Of a stretch of DNA of 64,000 nucleotides, positions 45,342-54,433 are shown one piece after another. Below the pieces are notes generated by a model, which worked only from the letters and a program-made list of their open reading frames with translations, did not search any database and was not told where the DNA came from. This DNA comes from Massilia terrae (GTDB lineage Bacteria; Pseudomonadota; Gammaproteobacteria; Burkholderiales; Burkholderiaceae_D): NCBI RefSeq assembly GCF_024753145.1, contig NZ_JANUGU010000001.1, forward strand, positions 186,001 to 250,000, read 5' to 3'. Numbering within the stretch: the stretch's first letter is position 1; every line of letters begins with the position of its first letter. The translations under genes were made by a program, and so were the position numbers.

Positions 45342-46388
45342 CTATTTCTGCTCAGCACTACCGGCCTGGACCGCCTTTTCGAGCGCGCGGATGCGGTCGC
45401 GGTAGGACGACAGCCTGCGCAAGATGGCGGCGTTGCGTTCCCACTCGGCATTCGGCGCGATCGGGTAGTAGCCCGTGTAGCGCCCCGGCGCCGTGATCGA
45501 TGCCGCGACCAGGGTGCCGGCCGTAATGTGGACGTTGTCCACGATCTCGATGTGGCCGTTGACCATGGCCGCGCCGCCGAAGGTGCAGTGGCGGCCGACC
45601 CGGGTACTGCCGGCCACGCCGACGCACCCCGCCATGGCCGTGTGGGCGCCGATGTGGCAGTTGTGGCCGATCTGGATCTGGTTGTCGAGCTTGACCCCGT
45701 CCTCGATCACGGTGTCGTCCATGGCGCCGCGGTCGATGGTGGTGTTGGAGCCGATGTCGACGTCGTCGCCTAGTACCACGCGCCCGGTTTGCGGCATCTT
45801 GATATAGCGCCCGTCTTCCAGCGCGAAGCCGAAACCGTCCCCGCCGATCACCGCGCCGGAGTGGATGATGCCGCGGGCGCCGATGACGCAGCGCGCATGG
45901 AAGGTGACCTTGGGGAAGAAATGCGTGCCTGCGCCGACCACCGCCCCGGGGCCGATGTAGCAGGCGGCCTCGATGATGGCGCCGGCCTTGATCACGGCGC
46001 CGGCCTCGATGGTGACGAGCGGGCCGATCTGGGCGCCTGGGTCGACCCGTGCGCTTTCGTGCACGACGGCGCCGGGGTGGATGCCGGGCACTGCCACCCA
46101 ATGCGCCTGCAGCAGTTGCGCCGCCCTGGCGAAATAGGCGCTGGGATTGCTTGTAACGATGAGTGCGCCGGAATAGCCCGCCGAAACGGCCTCCTCGTCC
46201 GCCGGTGCAAGAATCATGGCCGCCGCCCGGCTCTGCGTGGCCCGGGCCCGCAACCTGCTGTTGCCCAGGAAGCTGAGCTCCGCCGCCTCCGCGCGCTCGA
46301 GCGGCGCAACGCCGTCGACACGCACGTCCGGATCGCCCACCAACCGCCCGCCAAACAGCTCGACCAGCTCGCCAAGTCGCGTGCCCAT
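45342..46388 (-). CDS. lpxD: UDP-3-O-acyl-glucosamine N-acyltransferase, stand-alone lpxD
   Basis: The protein of 348 residues has the LpxD layout. An N-terminal uridine-binding domain (LGELVELFGGRLVGDPDVRV, APLERAEAAELSFLGNSRLR) precedes a left-handed beta helix of hexapeptide repeats with IIHSGAVIGGDGFGFALEDG and the catalytic-His stretch DNQIQIGHNCHIGAHTAMAG. A C-terminal helix follows (RNAAILRRLSSYRDRIRALE). LpxD makes the second acylation in lipid A synthesis. It is usually in a bamA-skp-lpxD-fabZ-lpxA cluster; here it stands alone, divergent from htpG, so it may be a second copy. Confidence 0.88.
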   Translation of the reverse strand: MGTRLGELVELFGGRLVGDPDVRVDGVAPLERAEAAELSFLGNSRLRARATQSRAAAMILAPADEEAVSAGYSGALIVTSNPSAYFARAAQLLQAHWVAVPGIHPGAVVHESARVDPGAQIGPLVTIEAGAVIKAGAIIEAACYIGPGAVVGAGTHFFPKVTFHARCVIGARGIIHSGAVIGGDGFGFALEDGRYIKMPQTGRVVLGDDVDIGSNTTIDRGAMDDTVIEDGVKLDNQIQIGHNCHIGAHTAMAGCVGVAGSTRVGRHCTFGGAAMVNGHIEIVDNVHITAGTLVAASITAPGRYTGYYPIAPNAEWERNAAILRRLSSYRDRIRALEKAVQAGSAEQK

Positions 46389-46487
46389 GCGCCACCTTTC
46401 AGTTTGTTGTTGATGGTACTCCCGTTATCGCTTGCCGGGATTGGACAGCAGGGCTCGCAGCAGGTTCCCCAGTCCGGGATGATAGCT

Positions 46488-46515
46488 CTTGAAAAACGTT
46501 TTGCCGTCCCCATAT
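46488..46515 (+). promoter_or_regulatory. Heat-shock (sigma-32) promoter of htpG
   Basis: CTTGAAA (46488-46494) and CCCCATAT (46508-46515) match the sigma-32 -35 and -10 consensus exactly, with a 13-base spacer. It lies 37 bases upstream of the htpG start codon. Confidence 0.88.
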
Positions 46516-46551
46516 CCCCGCAGTCCGTTTAACCAACTTACCGAGGAAAAC

Positions 46552-48465
46552 ATGGCTGTTGCCGAAAAAGAAACTCTTGGCTTTCAAGCTGAAGTTAAAC
46601 AACTGCTGCATCTGATGATTCACTCCTTGTATTCGAACAAGGAGATTTTCCTGCGCGAGCTGATTTCGAATGCGTCCGACGCGGCCGACAAGCTGCGCTT
46701 CGAGGCGATCAACAATGACGCCCTGTACGGCAACGACCACGAGCTGAAGATCAAGGTCAGCTTCGACAAGGCCGCGCGCACCGTCACCATTTCCGACAAC
46801 GGCATCGGCCTGTCGCGCGAGGAAGCGATCGCGCACCTGGGCACCATCGCCAAGTCGGGCACCAAGGAATTCTTCAGCAAGCTGTCTGGCGACCAGCAGG
46901 CCGACGCGGCCCTGATCGGCCAGTTCGGCGTCGGCTTCTACTCGGGCTTCATCGTGGCCGACCGCATCACGGTCGAGAGCCGCCGCGCCGGGCTGGATGC
47001 GGCGCAGGGCGTGCGCTGGGAGTCGGCCGGCGAGGGCGACTACAGCGTCGAGCAGATCGACAAGCCGAATCGCGGCACCGATGTGATCCTGCACCTGCGC
47101 GAGGGCGAGGACGAACTGCTCTCCGCGTGGAAGCTCAAGTCCATCATCCGCAAGTACTCCGATCACATCTCGATCCCGATCGTGATGCAGAAGGAGGAAT
47201 GGGACCAGGAAAAGCAGGAATCGGTGCTCAAGGACGAACTGGAGACCGTCAACCAGGCCAGCGCGCTCTGGGCCCGTTCCAAGTCGGACATCACCAAGGA
47301 GCAGTACGAGGAGTTCTACAAGCACGTCTCGCACGACTTCCAGCCACCGCTGGCGTACACCCACAACCGCGTCGAGGGCCGCAGCGAATACACCCAGCTG
47401 CTGTACGTCCCGAGCCACGCGCCGTTCGACCTTTGGGACCGCAACAAGCGCGGCGGCATCAAGCTGTACGTGAAGCGCGTGTTCATCATGGACGACGCCG
47501 AGCAACTGATGCCGACCTATCTCCGCTTCGTCAAGGGCGTGATCGATTCGGCCGACCTGCCCTTGAACGTCTCGCGCGAGATCCTGCAGGAGTCGCGTGA
47601 CGTGCGCGTGATCCGCGAGGGCTCGACCAAACGCGTGCTGGGCATGCTGGAAGAAATGGCAAACGCGGACGAGCAGGAACTGAAGGAGAAGTACACCACC
47701 TTCTGGCGCGAGTTCGGCCAGGTGCTCAAGGAGGGCATCGGCGAAGACGCGACCAACAAGGACCGCATCGCCAAGCTGCTGCGCTTCGCCTCGACCAACG
47801 AGGACAGCGACGAGCAGAAGGTCTCGTTCGCGGACTACGCCGGCCGCATGAAGGAGGGTCAGGACAAGATCTACTACGTCACGGCCGAAAGCTTCGTCGC
47901 CGCGAAGAATAGCCCGCACCTGGAGATTTTCCGCAAGAAGGGCGTGGAAGTGCTGCTGATGACCGACCGCGTGGACGAGTGGATGCTGTCCTTCCTGGGC
48001 GAGTTCGAAGGCAAGGAGCTGGTGTCGGTGGCCAAGGGCGGCCTGGACCTGGGCAAGCTGGAGGACGAGGCCGAGAAGAAGGAACACGAGGAGACCGAGA
48101 CCCAGTACAAGGACCTGGTCGAGAAGATGAAGGTTGCGCTGGGCGACAAGGCCAAGGACGTGCGCGTGACCTTCCGCCTGACCGATTCTCCGGCCTGCCT
48201 GGTCGCGGACGAGAACGAATTGTCGGGTAACCTGGTGCGCATGCTGAAGGCGGCGGGGCAGACTGCGCCGGACAGCAAGCCTATCCTGGAGATCAATCCG
48301 AACCATCCGCTGGTGACGCGCCTGAAGGACGAGGACGCGGCGAGCCCGCGCTTTGCGGACTGGTCGCATATCCTGTTTGATCAGGCGATGCTGGCCGAAG
48401 GTGGCACGCTGGCGGATCCGGCGGCGTTTGTGAAGCGCTTGAACGAGATGCTGCTGGCGAAGTAA
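46552..48465 (+). CDS. htpG: Chaperone HtpG (Hsp90)
   Basis: The chaperone has 637 residues. The N-terminal GHKL ATPase domain shows [24 protein letters not shown], [20 protein letters not shown] and [20 protein letters not shown]. The middle domain has [20 protein letters not shown] and [20 protein letters not shown]. The C-terminal dimerisation domain ends at residue 637 without the MEEVD of eukaryotes. It folds and remodels client proteins during stress. The ATG with GAGGAAAAC upstream is the true start. A perfect sigma-32 promoter precedes it, and a REP repeat follows. Confidence 0.97.
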   Translation: MAVAEKETLGFQAEVKQLLHLMIHSLYSNKEIFLRELISNASDAADKLRFEAINNDALYGNDHELKIKVSFDKAARTVTISDNGIGLSREEAIAHLGTIAKSGTKEFFSKLSGDQQADAALIGQFGVGFYSGFIVADRITVESRRAGLDAAQGVRWESAGEGDYSVEQIDKPNRGTDVILHLREGEDELLSAWKLKSIIRKYSDHISIPIVMQKEEWDQEKQESVLKDELETVNQASALWARSKSDITKEQYEEFYKHVSHDFQPPLAYTHNRVEGRSEYTQLLYVPSHAPFDLWDRNKRGGIKLYVKRVFIMDDAEQLMPTYLRFVKGVIDSADLPLNVSREILQESRDVRVIREGSTKRVLGMLEEMANADEQELKEKYTTFWREFGQVLKEGIGEDATNKDRIAKLLRFASTNEDSDEQKVSFADYAGRMKEGQDKIYYVTAESFVAAKNSPHLEIFRKKGVEVLLMTDRVDEWMLSFLGEFEGKELVSVAKGGLDLGKLEDEAEKKEHEETETQYKDLVEKMKVALGDKAKDVRVTFRLTDSPACLVADENELSGNLVRMLKAAGQTAPDSKPILEINPNHPLVTRLKDEDAASPRFADWSHILFDQAMLAEGGTLADPAAFVKRLNEMLLAK

Positions 48466-48477
48466 GCCGCAGTCACC

Positions 48478-48591
48478 AAAACCGTCGTCCCCGCGCAGGC
48501 GGGGACCCATGCTGAGTGTGCAGGTAAGCGGCCAATGTGCGGACCCGCTGCTTACCTATGGGTTCCCGCCTTCGCGGGAACGACGGTTTTT
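48478..48591. repeat. REP/BIME-like inverted repeat, likely bidirectional terminator
   Basis: AAAACCGTCG (48478-48487) is complementary to CGACGGTTTT (48581-48590), and each end also forms its own hairpin (CGTCCCCGCGCAGGCGGGGA; TTCCCGCCTTCGCGGGAA). The right end closes with TTTTTA. It fills the space between convergent htpG and the hydrolase gene. Confidence 0.82.
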
Positions 48592-48598
48592 AAGCTAA

Positions 48599-49144
48599 CT
48601 ATGCGCGCAGCTGGTCGCAAAAATCGAGCAGCATCCGTTCGCCCTCCGGCCAATCGCCGTAGCCGCTGGCGCCGTTGATGTGGCCCGCATCCCCAATCTC
48701 CACCAGCTTGCTGCCCCACGCCTGCGCAAACGCGCGCGCTCGCTCGATGCTGACGTATTCATCGTTCGCGCTCGCCACCACAATGCTCGGAAACGGCAGC
48801 TTCTGCATCGGCATCGGCGCAAACCCGACCGCCTCCTTCGGATAGTTCGGCGCCTCCGTGTCGCTGGGCGCCACCAGGAAGGCCCCGGCAATCTTCAGGT
48901 GCGGCGCCGACTGCGCCCAATGCGCCACCAGCGCGCACGACAGGCTGTGCGCCGCCAAAATCGGCGTCCCGCGCGATGCCGCGATCGCGCCATCCAGCTC
49001 CGCCATCCATTCCTCCAGCTGCGGATGGTTCCAGTCGCGGTGCTGGATGCGGCGAAAGCCCGCGTGCCTGCGCTCCCACAGCGTCTGCCAGTGCTGCGGC
49101 CCGGAGTTCCACAGGCCGGGGAGGGTGATGACTTCGCAGATCAT
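48599..49144 (-). CDS. RBBP9/YdeN-family serine hydrolase
   Basis: An alpha/beta hydrolase of 181 residues. The nucleophile is in ILAAHSLSCALVAHW (Ser near residue 68), the acid in VVASANDEYVSI and the His in IGDAGHINGASGYGDWPEG. This is the RBBP9/YdeN family, whose substrates are poorly known. It lies 13 bases after kynA in the same direction, so it is probably the last gene of the kynurenine operon. A link to tryptophan breakdown is inferred from position alone. Confidence 0.85.
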   Translation of the reverse strand: MICEVITLPGLWNSGPQHWQTLWERRHAGFRRIQHRDWNHPQLEEWMAELDGAIAASRGTPILAAHSLSCALVAHWAQSAPHLKIAGAFLVAPSDTEAPNYPKEAVGFAPMPMQKLPFPSIVVASANDEYVSIERARAFAQAWGSKLVEIGDAGHINGASGYGDWPEGERMLLDFCDQLRA

Positions 49145-49157
49145 GTGAATCTTCCTT

Positions 49158-50000
49158 TCAAAGCGCCGTGCGCAGCGCGAACAATTCGGGGAACAGCACC
49201 ACGTCGAGCATCTTGCGCAGATAGCTCACGCCCGCGGTGCCGCCGGTGCCGGTCTTGAAGCCGATGATGCGCTCGACCGTGGTCACGTGGCGGAAGCGCC
49301 AGAAGCGGAACGAGGTCTCCAGGTCGACCAGCTTTTCGGCCAGCTCGTACAGCGCCCAGTGGTGCTCGGGATCCTTGTACACCTCGAGCCACGCGGCCTT
49401 GACCGATTCGTCGCAGCGCGTCGGCTGCGTGAAGCCGCCCTCGATGCGCTCGGGCGCGATCGCGAAGCCGCTGCGCGCCAACAGCATCACCGCTTCGTCG
49501 TACACCGACGGCGCATGCAGCTCGCGTTCGAGGATCGCGTGCAACTCCGGCCGCTTCTCGTGCACCGGCAGCATGTTGGCGTTCTTGTTCCCGAGGATGA
49601 ATTCCAGCTCGCGGTACTGGTAGGACTGGAAGCCCGACGAGGCGCCGAGGTAGGGCCGGATCGCGGTGTATTCGGGCGGGGTCATCGTCGCCAGCACGTC
49701 CCAGGCATGCACCAGCTGGTCCATGATGCGCGCCACGCGGGCCAGCATCTTGAAGGCCGGCGGCAGCTCGCCCGCGCGGATCTGCGCGCGCACCGCCTGC
49801 ATCTCGTGCAGCATCAGCTTCAGCCACAGCTCGCTGGTCTGGTGCTGGACGATGAAGAGCATCTCGTTGTGGTTGGGCGAGAGCGGGTGCTGGGCCGACA
49901 GGATCTGGTCCAGGCCGAGGTAGTCGCCATAGCTCATCGATCCCGCAAAATCCAGTTTGGCGCCGTGCCATTCGGCCGGTTTGTTGTCCTTGCTGTCCAT
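49158..50000 (-). CDS. kynA: Tryptophan 2,3-dioxygenase
   Basis: A heme dioxygenase of 280 residues. [57 protein letters not shown] and [20 protein letters not shown] are the TDO hallmarks; the last two hold the substrate Arg/Tyr and the heme His environment. It opens the indole ring of L-tryptophan to N-formylkynurenine, the first step of the pathway. kynU and kynB lie just upstream in the same operon. AAGGGACAC precedes the ATG. Confidence 0.96.
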   Translation of the reverse strand: MDSKDNKPAEWHGAKLDFAGSMSYGDYLGLDQILSAQHPLSPNHNEMLFIVQHQTSELWLKLMLHEMQAVRAQIRAGELPPAFKMLARVARIMDQLVHAWDVLATMTPPEYTAIRPYLGASSGFQSYQYRELEFILGNKNANMLPVHEKRPELHAILERELHAPSVYDEAVMLLARSGFAIAPERIEGGFTQPTRCDESVKAAWLEVYKDPEHHWALYELAEKLVDLETSFRFWRFRHVTTVERIIGFKTGTGGTAGVSYLRKMLDVVLFPELFALRTAL

Positions 50001-50009
50001 TGTGTCCCT

Positions 50010-51263
50010 TCAGGTGACGGCGCCGCGTTCGGCGTCGATCCGGTAGTCGCCGCGGTCGAGGATGTCGCGCAGCTGCTCGACCGCGTCCCAGACGTCGGCG
50101 TAGCTGGTGTACAGCGGCGTGAAGCCGAAGCGCATGATGTGCGGCTCGCGGTAGTCGCCGATCACGCCGCGCTCGATCAATGACTGCATGACGCCGAAGC
50201 CGTGCGGATGGGTGAAGCTGACCTGGCTGCCGCGCCGTGCGTGCTCGCGCGGCGTGACCAGGCCGAGCGGATGGCCGCCGCAGCGGCTCTCGACCAGCTC
50301 GATGAACAGGTCGGTGAGGGCCAGCGATTTGGTGCGCAGGGCCTGCATGCTGGTCTCCTCGAAGATCTCCAGCCCGCATTCAACCAGGGCCAGCGACAGC
50401 ACCGGCTGGGTGCCGCACAGCGCGCGCACGATGCCGTCGGCGGGGCTGAAGGCGGGCGCCATGTCGAATGGCCGGGCGTGGCCCCACCAGCCGGACAGCG
50501 GATGCGCGAACGCGGCCTGGTGCTGCTGCGGGACCCAGATGAAGGCCGGCGCGCCGGGACCGCCGTTGAGGTATTTGTAGGTGCAGCCGACCGCGAAGTC
50601 GGCCTGCGCCGCGTGCAGGTCGACCGGCACCGCGCCGGCGGAATGGGCGAGGTCCCACAGCGCCAGCGCGCCGTGTTGGTGCGCCAGCGCGGTGACGGCG
50701 GCCATGTCGTGCTGGTAGCCCGTGCGGTAGTTGACGTGGGTGAGCATCAGCACCGCGCAGTCGCTATTGACTGCTTCATCCAGCTCGTCCGGGTTGTCGA
50801 CCAGGTGCAGGCGCCAGCCGCGGTCGAGCCAGCGCGTCAGCCCTTCGGCCATGTAGATATCGGTGGGGAAGTTGGAGCGCTCGGTGACGATCACGCGGCG
50901 CGCGGGGTCGCGCTGTTCCTGCATCGCCAGCGCGCCGGCCAGCGCCTTGAACAGGTTGAGCGAGGTGGTGTCGGTGACCACGACTTCGCCGTCGCGGGCG
51001 CCGATCAGTGGGGCGATGCGGTCGCCGAGGCGGCCCGGCAGCGCGAACCAGCCGGCCGTGTTCCAGCTGCGGATCAGGCCCTGGCCCCATTCCTGCGCCA
51101 CCACCTGTTGCGCGCGTTCGAGCGCGGCGCGGGGGCGGGCGCCGAGCGAATTCCCGTCGAGGTAGATGACGCCTTGCGGCAGGTCGAAGCGCTCGCGCAG
51201 GCGGGCCAGCGGGTCGTCGGCGTCGCGCGCGCGGCAGTCGTCGCGGGTGATCTGGTGAGCCAT
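50010..51263 (-). CDS. kynU: Kynureninase
   Basis: A PLP enzyme of 417 residues. [20 protein letters not shown] starts the fold, [20 protein letters not shown] and [20 protein letters not shown] contain the cofactor Asp and the PLP lysine, and [18 protein letters not shown] is also typical. It splits kynurenine to anthranilate and alanine. It lies between kynB (3 bases upstream) and kynA (9 bases downstream). Confidence 0.95.
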   Translation of the reverse strand: MAHQITRDDCRARDADDPLARLRERFDLPQGVIYLDGNSLGARPRAALERAQQVVAQEWGQGLIRSWNTAGWFALPGRLGDRIAPLIGARDGEVVVTDTTSLNLFKALAGALAMQEQRDPARRVIVTERSNFPTDIYMAEGLTRWLDRGWRLHLVDNPDELDEAVNSDCAVLMLTHVNYRTGYQHDMAAVTALAHQHGALALWDLAHSAGAVPVDLHAAQADFAVGCTYKYLNGGPGAPAFIWVPQQHQAAFAHPLSGWWGHARPFDMAPAFSPADGIVRALCGTQPVLSLALVECGLEIFEETSMQALRTKSLALTDLFIELVESRCGGHPLGLVTPREHARRGSQVSFTHPHGFGVMQSLIERGVIGDYREPHIMRFGFTPLYTSYADVWDAVEQLRDILDRGDYRIDAERGAVT

Positions 51264-51266
51264 GCG

Positions 51267-51908
51267 TCAGTCCTTTCGCGCCAGCGGGCGCAGGATCGCG
51301 CGCACCGGGCTCGCGTCCATGCCTGCAAGTTTCAGGGGCAGGGCGATCAGTTCGTAGTCGCCTTCCGCGATCTCGTCGAGCACCACGCCTTCGAGGATGG
51401 CCATGCCGTGCCGGCGCACCGCGTGGTGGGCCTCGAGGGTCTTCGAGTCTTGCGGGTCGAGCGAGGCGGTGTCGGTGCCGATGAGGAGCGCGCCGCGCGC
51501 GGCCAGCAGCTCGATGGTCTCGGGCGCGACGGCGGCGAACTGCGCGTCCCATTGCGCCTGCGGGGCCTTGTCGTAAGTGCGCAGCAGCACGCGCGGCGGC
51601 AGGCCGTCGAGGTGCGCTTCCACGTGCGCGGGCAGCACGCGGGCCGCGCCGATGCAGTGGATCACGCGGCACGGACCGATATAGGGCGCGAGGCCGACGG
51701 CGTCGATGCTGGCGCCGGCCGGGTCGTAATGGGAGGGCGCGTCGGTATGCGCGCCGAGATGGGTGGTCATGGTCATCCGGCTGACGTGGACCGGGCAACC
51801 GTTGCCGATCTCCCAGGTGGCGCTGGCGTCGAACCGGGTATCGCCGGGCCAGACCGGGAGATCGGCCGAGATGGTCGGGCTGATGTCCCAAAGTGGAGGA
51901 GTGTGCAT
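51267..51908 (-). CDS. kynB: Kynurenine formamidase
   Basis: A metal-dependent hydrolase of 213 residues of the cyclase family. [17 protein letters not shown] carries the HxGxHxDxPxH zinc motif, and the flanking [20 protein letters not shown] is typical of KynB. It hydrolyses N-formylkynurenine to kynurenine. It is the first gene of the kynBUA operon. AAAGG precedes the ATG. A candidate promoter and two overlapping inverted repeats lie directly upstream. Confidence 0.94.
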   Translation of the reverse strand: MHTPPLWDISPTISADLPVWPGDTRFDASATWEIGNGCPVHVSRMTMTTHLGAHTDAPSHYDPAGASIDAVGLAPYIGPCRVIHCIGAARVLPAHVEAHLDGLPPRVLLRTYDKAPQAQWDAQFAAVAPETIELLAARGALLIGTDTASLDPQDSKTLEAHHAVRRHGMAILEGVVLDEIAEGDYELIALPLKLAGMDASPVRAILRPLARKD

Positions 51909-51924
51909 GCAGGACCTTTGTGTG

Positions 51925-51953
51925 GGCTTGCTTTAAGCCTCAAGTATTGGCTT
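51925..51953. promoter_or_regulatory. Candidate operator of the kyn operon
   Basis: GGCTT (51925-51929), AAGCC (51935-51939) and GGCTT (51949-51953) make two overlapping inverted repeats. They lie just downstream of the predicted transcription start and 17-45 bases from the kynB start codon. An Lrp-type KynR regulator is known for kyn operons in other bacteria; binding here is inferred. Confidence 0.4.
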
Positions 51954-51963
51954 GGGAGATGCA

Positions 51964-51991
51964 AGTGTAGCAAGGAATCGGCCTCTGTCGA
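51964..51991 (-). promoter_or_regulatory. Candidate sigma-70 promoter of the kyn operon
   Basis: On the minus strand TCGACA (51986-51991) and TACACT (51964-51969) are separated by 16 bases. Transcription would start near 51957, about 50 bases before kynB. Confidence 0.45.
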
Positions 51992-52058
51992 CAGGCGCTT
52001 GCGCTAAGTCCTTGAAATCAAAGAAACAAATTTTTTTAAAATTTTTTCGAAAAAACCC

Positions 52059-52085
52059 TAAAGTTCCCGAAATCGGTGCCGTTAA
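52059..52085 (+). promoter_or_regulatory. Sigma-28 (FliA) promoter, copy 1 upstream of flhD
   Basis: TAAAGTTC (52059-52066) and GCCGTTAA (52078-52085), spacer 11 bases, against the consensus TAAAGTTT-N11-GCCGATAA. Preceded by ACCC as in the other two copies. It is 430 bases from the flhD start. Confidence 0.75.
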
Positions 52086-52152
52086 TCATTCCAGATACGC
52101 GGAAATGCGCGTGCCTGCCCCCGGGGTTTGAAAAAAAACTTGCACGAGACCC

Positions 52153-52179
52153 TAAAGTTTTCCGGGAGGCGGCCGTTAC
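52153..52179 (+). promoter_or_regulatory. Sigma-28 (FliA) promoter, copy 2 upstream of flhD
   Basis: TAAAGTTT (52153-52160) is a perfect -35, and GCCGTTAC (52172-52179) follows after 11 bases. Preceded by ACCC. Confidence 0.75.
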
Positions 52180-52230
52180 CTGAGATACGACTGTTGTTTT
52201 AAAGCAGCGAAAAAAATTTTGGTTTGACCC

Positions 52231-52257
52231 TAAAGTTCAGCCAAGAATTGTCGTAAA
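52231..52257 (+). promoter_or_regulatory. Sigma-28 (FliA) promoter, copy 3 upstream of flhD
   Basis: TAAAGTTC (52231-52238) and GTCGTAAA (52250-52257), spacer 11 bases. Closest to flhD, giving a leader of about 250 bases. Its -10 is the least typical of the three. Confidence 0.65.
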
Positions 52258-52325
52258 TCAAAAAAGTTGTAGATCGCATCAGAGCTGTTTCTTTCTAGCG
52301 TAGGACATCACCTACAAAGCTAAGT

Positions 52326-52380
52326 CCCTGTTTTGGCAGGGAATCTCCCCGATTCGCAAGGGTTTGTCAGACAAAACCCT
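52326..52380 (+). promoter_or_regulatory. Structured flhD leader: two hairpins
   Basis: CCCTG (52326-52330) pairs with CAGGG (52337-52341), and AGGGTTTGT (52359-52367) pairs with ACAAAACCCT (52371-52380) with one bulged A. No T-run follows either, so they are not terminators. They may affect translation or stability of the long flhDC leader. The rest of the 600-base gap is AT-rich and I see no gene in it. Confidence 0.45.
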
Positions 52381-52514
52381 ACGGATCGTCTTCGTCTTTG
52401 CCGGACGAAAAATCCAGCGTCCTCCCTATATCCGAAAAGTTTCCCCACGGTCAGAATGTGTCCACCTGGAAACGAAAAAGAAGTCCAGGATTCAATCGGA
52501 TAACGGAGAAGAAA

Positions 52515-52832
52515 ATGACTGCGAACGACATGATGGCTGAAATTCGGGATGCCAACCTGAGCTACCTGATGCTTGCCCAACAAATGATCCGCGCCGATAA
52601 AGTCACCGCGATCTTCCGTCTCGGTATCTCCGCCGACATTGCCGACCTGATCGAGGGCATGAGCAACGCCCAGATCCTGAAACTGGCAGGCGGCAACATG
52701 ATGCTGGCCCGCTTCCGCTTCGACGACGCGGCCATCCTGTCGATGCTCACCAATTACAACAAGGACCGTTCGCTGGCGCAGTCGCATGCGGCGATCCTGA
52801 TGGCCGGCCAGCCGGTCGAAGAAATCGCTTAA
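52515..52832 (+). CDS. flhD: Flagellar master regulator subunit FlhD
   Basis: FlhD of 105 residues. [40 protein letters not shown] and [20 protein letters not shown] match the FlhD helices. FlhD joins FlhC as FlhD4C2, which activates class II flagellar promoters. The start ATG has GGAGAAG upstream; a 39-codon longer reading extends into the hairpin leader and is unlikely. Three FliA-type promoters lie upstream, so the gene may be under positive feedback from sigma-28. Confidence 0.92.
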   Translation: MTANDMMAEIRDANLSYLMLAQQMIRADKVTAIFRLGISADIADLIEGMSNAQILKLAGGNMMLARFRFDDAAILSMLTNYNKDRSLAQSHAAILMAGQPVEEIA

Positions 52833-52861
52833 GTAACCGCTTAACTAATCCGGAGCGGAAC

Positions 52862-53410
52862 ATGAGCAAGAAAAGCGTGGTGACGGAAGCCCAGGAAATC
52901 CAGCTTGCCATCGAGCTGATCCAGCTGGGCGCGCGGCTGCAACTGCTGGAAAACGAAGTGTCGCTGTCGCGCGAGCGGCTGCTCAAGCTGTACAAGGAAC
53001 TGAAGGGCGTGTCGCCGCCGAAGGGCATGCTGCCGTTCTCGACCGACTGGTTCCTGACCTGGCAACCGAATATCCATTCCTCGCTGTTCATCAATATCCA
53101 CAAATTCCTGGTCGAGTACGCCGGGGCCAGCGGCATCCAGGCCGTGATGAAGGCCTACAAGCTCTATCTCGAACAGATGCCGCCGGACGGGGGCGAGGAG
53201 CCGCTGCTGTCGCTGACGCGCGCCTGGACGCTGGTGCGCTTCTTCCAGAGCGACATGCTGACGCTGGCGCCGTGCAGCTGCTGCCAGGGCAAGTTCGTCG
53301 TCAATGCGCTCGACCTGAACCGCGGCTACCAGTGCGGCCTGTGCCACATGCCTTCGCGCGCCGGCAAGACCCGCAAATCGAAGGAAGCCGCTGCACTGCA
53401 GGCTGCGTGA
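52862..53410 (+). CDS. flhC: Flagellar master regulator subunit FlhC
   Basis: FlhC of 182 residues. [20 protein letters not shown] and [20 protein letters not shown] form the N-terminal part, [20 protein letters not shown] is highly conserved, and the zinc site uses the cysteines of [12 protein letters not shown] and [13 protein letters not shown]. FlhC provides most of the DNA contacts in FlhD4C2. It lies 29 bases after flhD with CGGAGCGG upstream, and its stop overlaps the next gene by four bases. Confidence 0.95.
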   Translation: MSKKSVVTEAQEIQLAIELIQLGARLQLLENEVSLSRERLLKLYKELKGVSPPKGMLPFSTDWFLTWQPNIHSSLFINIHKFLVEYAGASGIQAVMKAYKLYLEQMPPDGGEEPLLSLTRAWTLVRFFQSDMLTLAPCSCCQGKFVVNALDLNRGYQCGLCHMPSRAGKTRKSKEAAALQAA

Positions 53411-54213
53411 TTTCCCGTCATCCGATTCCCGAAGGGCGCCGCGCGAGCAGCGCCCTTCGTCGCTTTGGCGCCATCCCGGCCGTGCGCGCGCTGCTGATCC
53501 AGTGCGCCAGCCTGGCGCCCACCCTCGCCATCATCTATCTCGCCGCCCGCTTCGGCGCCGCGCCCGGCTACCTGCAGGTGGCGCTGGTGCAGGGGGCGGT
53601 GGCAGCGCTGTTGTCGGCCCGCCTGGGACTGGCGCGCTGGTGGTGCGCGATCCAGTTCGCGTTTCCGCTGGCGGTGCTGGGCGCGCAGCTCCTTGATCTG
53701 CCGCCGGCCGTCTTCCTCGGCGCCTTCCTCGTCTTCCTCGTGCTGTTCTGGTCGACCTTCCGCACCCAGGTGCCTTACTACCCATCGGGACGCAAGGTGC
53801 GCGCCGCAGTGGCGGAGCTTTTGCCGCAGGGCGGGGCGCCGCGCGCGATCGATATCGGCAGCGGCTTCGGCGGGCTGGCGCTCGACCTGGCGCGCCGCCG
53901 TCCGGATGCGCGCATCGAAGGGATCGAGCTGGCGCCGCTGCCCTGGCTTGTCAGCCGCCTCCGGGCCACGCTCGCGCGCAGCCCGGCGCGCTTCGTCCGC
54001 GGCGATTATGAAGACCTCGATTTCGGTAACTACGATCTGGTATTCGCCTACCTGTCGCCCGCCGCGATGGGTTCGCTATGGCGCAAGGCCAGGGCCGAGA
54101 TGCGGCCCGGCAGCGCGCTGGCCAGTTACGAGTTCGACATTCCCGGCCATCCGCCCGACGAGGTGCTGGCGCCGGAAGGAAGCGGCCGCAACTTATACAT
54201 ATGGCGCTTCTAA
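53407..54213 (+). CDS. Membrane-linked class I methyltransferase in the flagellar operon
   Basis: The 268-residue protein starts at a GTG that overlaps the flhC stop (GTGA). The first third is hydrophobic ([40 protein letters not shown], about three to four helices). The rest is a SAM-binding Rossmann fold ([55 protein letters not shown]). The target is not evident. Coupling to flhC and position before motA imply a motility role, for example methylation of a flagellar or membrane protein. I do not recognise a named family member, and no experimental function is known to me. Confidence 0.7.
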   Translation: MISRHPIPEGRRASSALRRFGAIPAVRALLIQCASLAPTLAIIYLAARFGAAPGYLQVALVQGAVAALLSARLGLARWWCAIQFAFPLAVLGAQLLDLPPAVFLGAFLVFLVLFWSTFRTQVPYYPSGRKVRAAVAELLPQGGAPRAIDIGSGFGGLALDLARRRPDARIEGIELAPLPWLVSRLRATLARSPARFVRGDYEDLDFGNYDLVFAYLSPAAMGSLWRKARAEMRPGSALASYEFDIPGHPPDEVLAPEGSGRNLYIWRF

Positions 54214-54325
54214 CTCAGAGAGCACGTTTGTTCCTCTGTAAATCAGCTCAGCTTGAGCCCTGTCAAGAACGCTGTTTTAAAAGCCGTTTCACTGCCACTT
54301 TTAGACGACATTTCCGCAGATTTAC

Positions 54326-54355
54326 TTGCCCGAAGGGGCGTTCTCACGCTATCTT
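54326..54355 (+). promoter_or_regulatory. Possible sigma-70 promoter of motA
   Basis: TTGCCC (54326-54331) and TATCTT (54350-54355) with an 18-base spacer lie in the 220-base gap before motA. No sigma-28 motif is present in this gap. An FlhDC-activated class II promoter would fit, but I could not assign an FlhDC box. Confidence 0.35.
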
Positions 54356-54433
54356 AGTTCCCCAGAGTAAATATTTTTTAGTTTCAATACATTTTGTCCT
54401 GGCAATGTACCGGGACGGACTAGGGAGCAGGGT

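Noticed and set aside
46399..48510. Minus-strand open frame of about 700 codons opposite htpG
   Set aside because: The plus strand is unmistakably HtpG; the antisense frame is a bias artefact.
54214..54433. Sigma-28 promoter before motA
   Set aside because: No TAAAGTTT-N11-GCCGATAA-like pair is present here; only a weak sigma-70-like pair was found.
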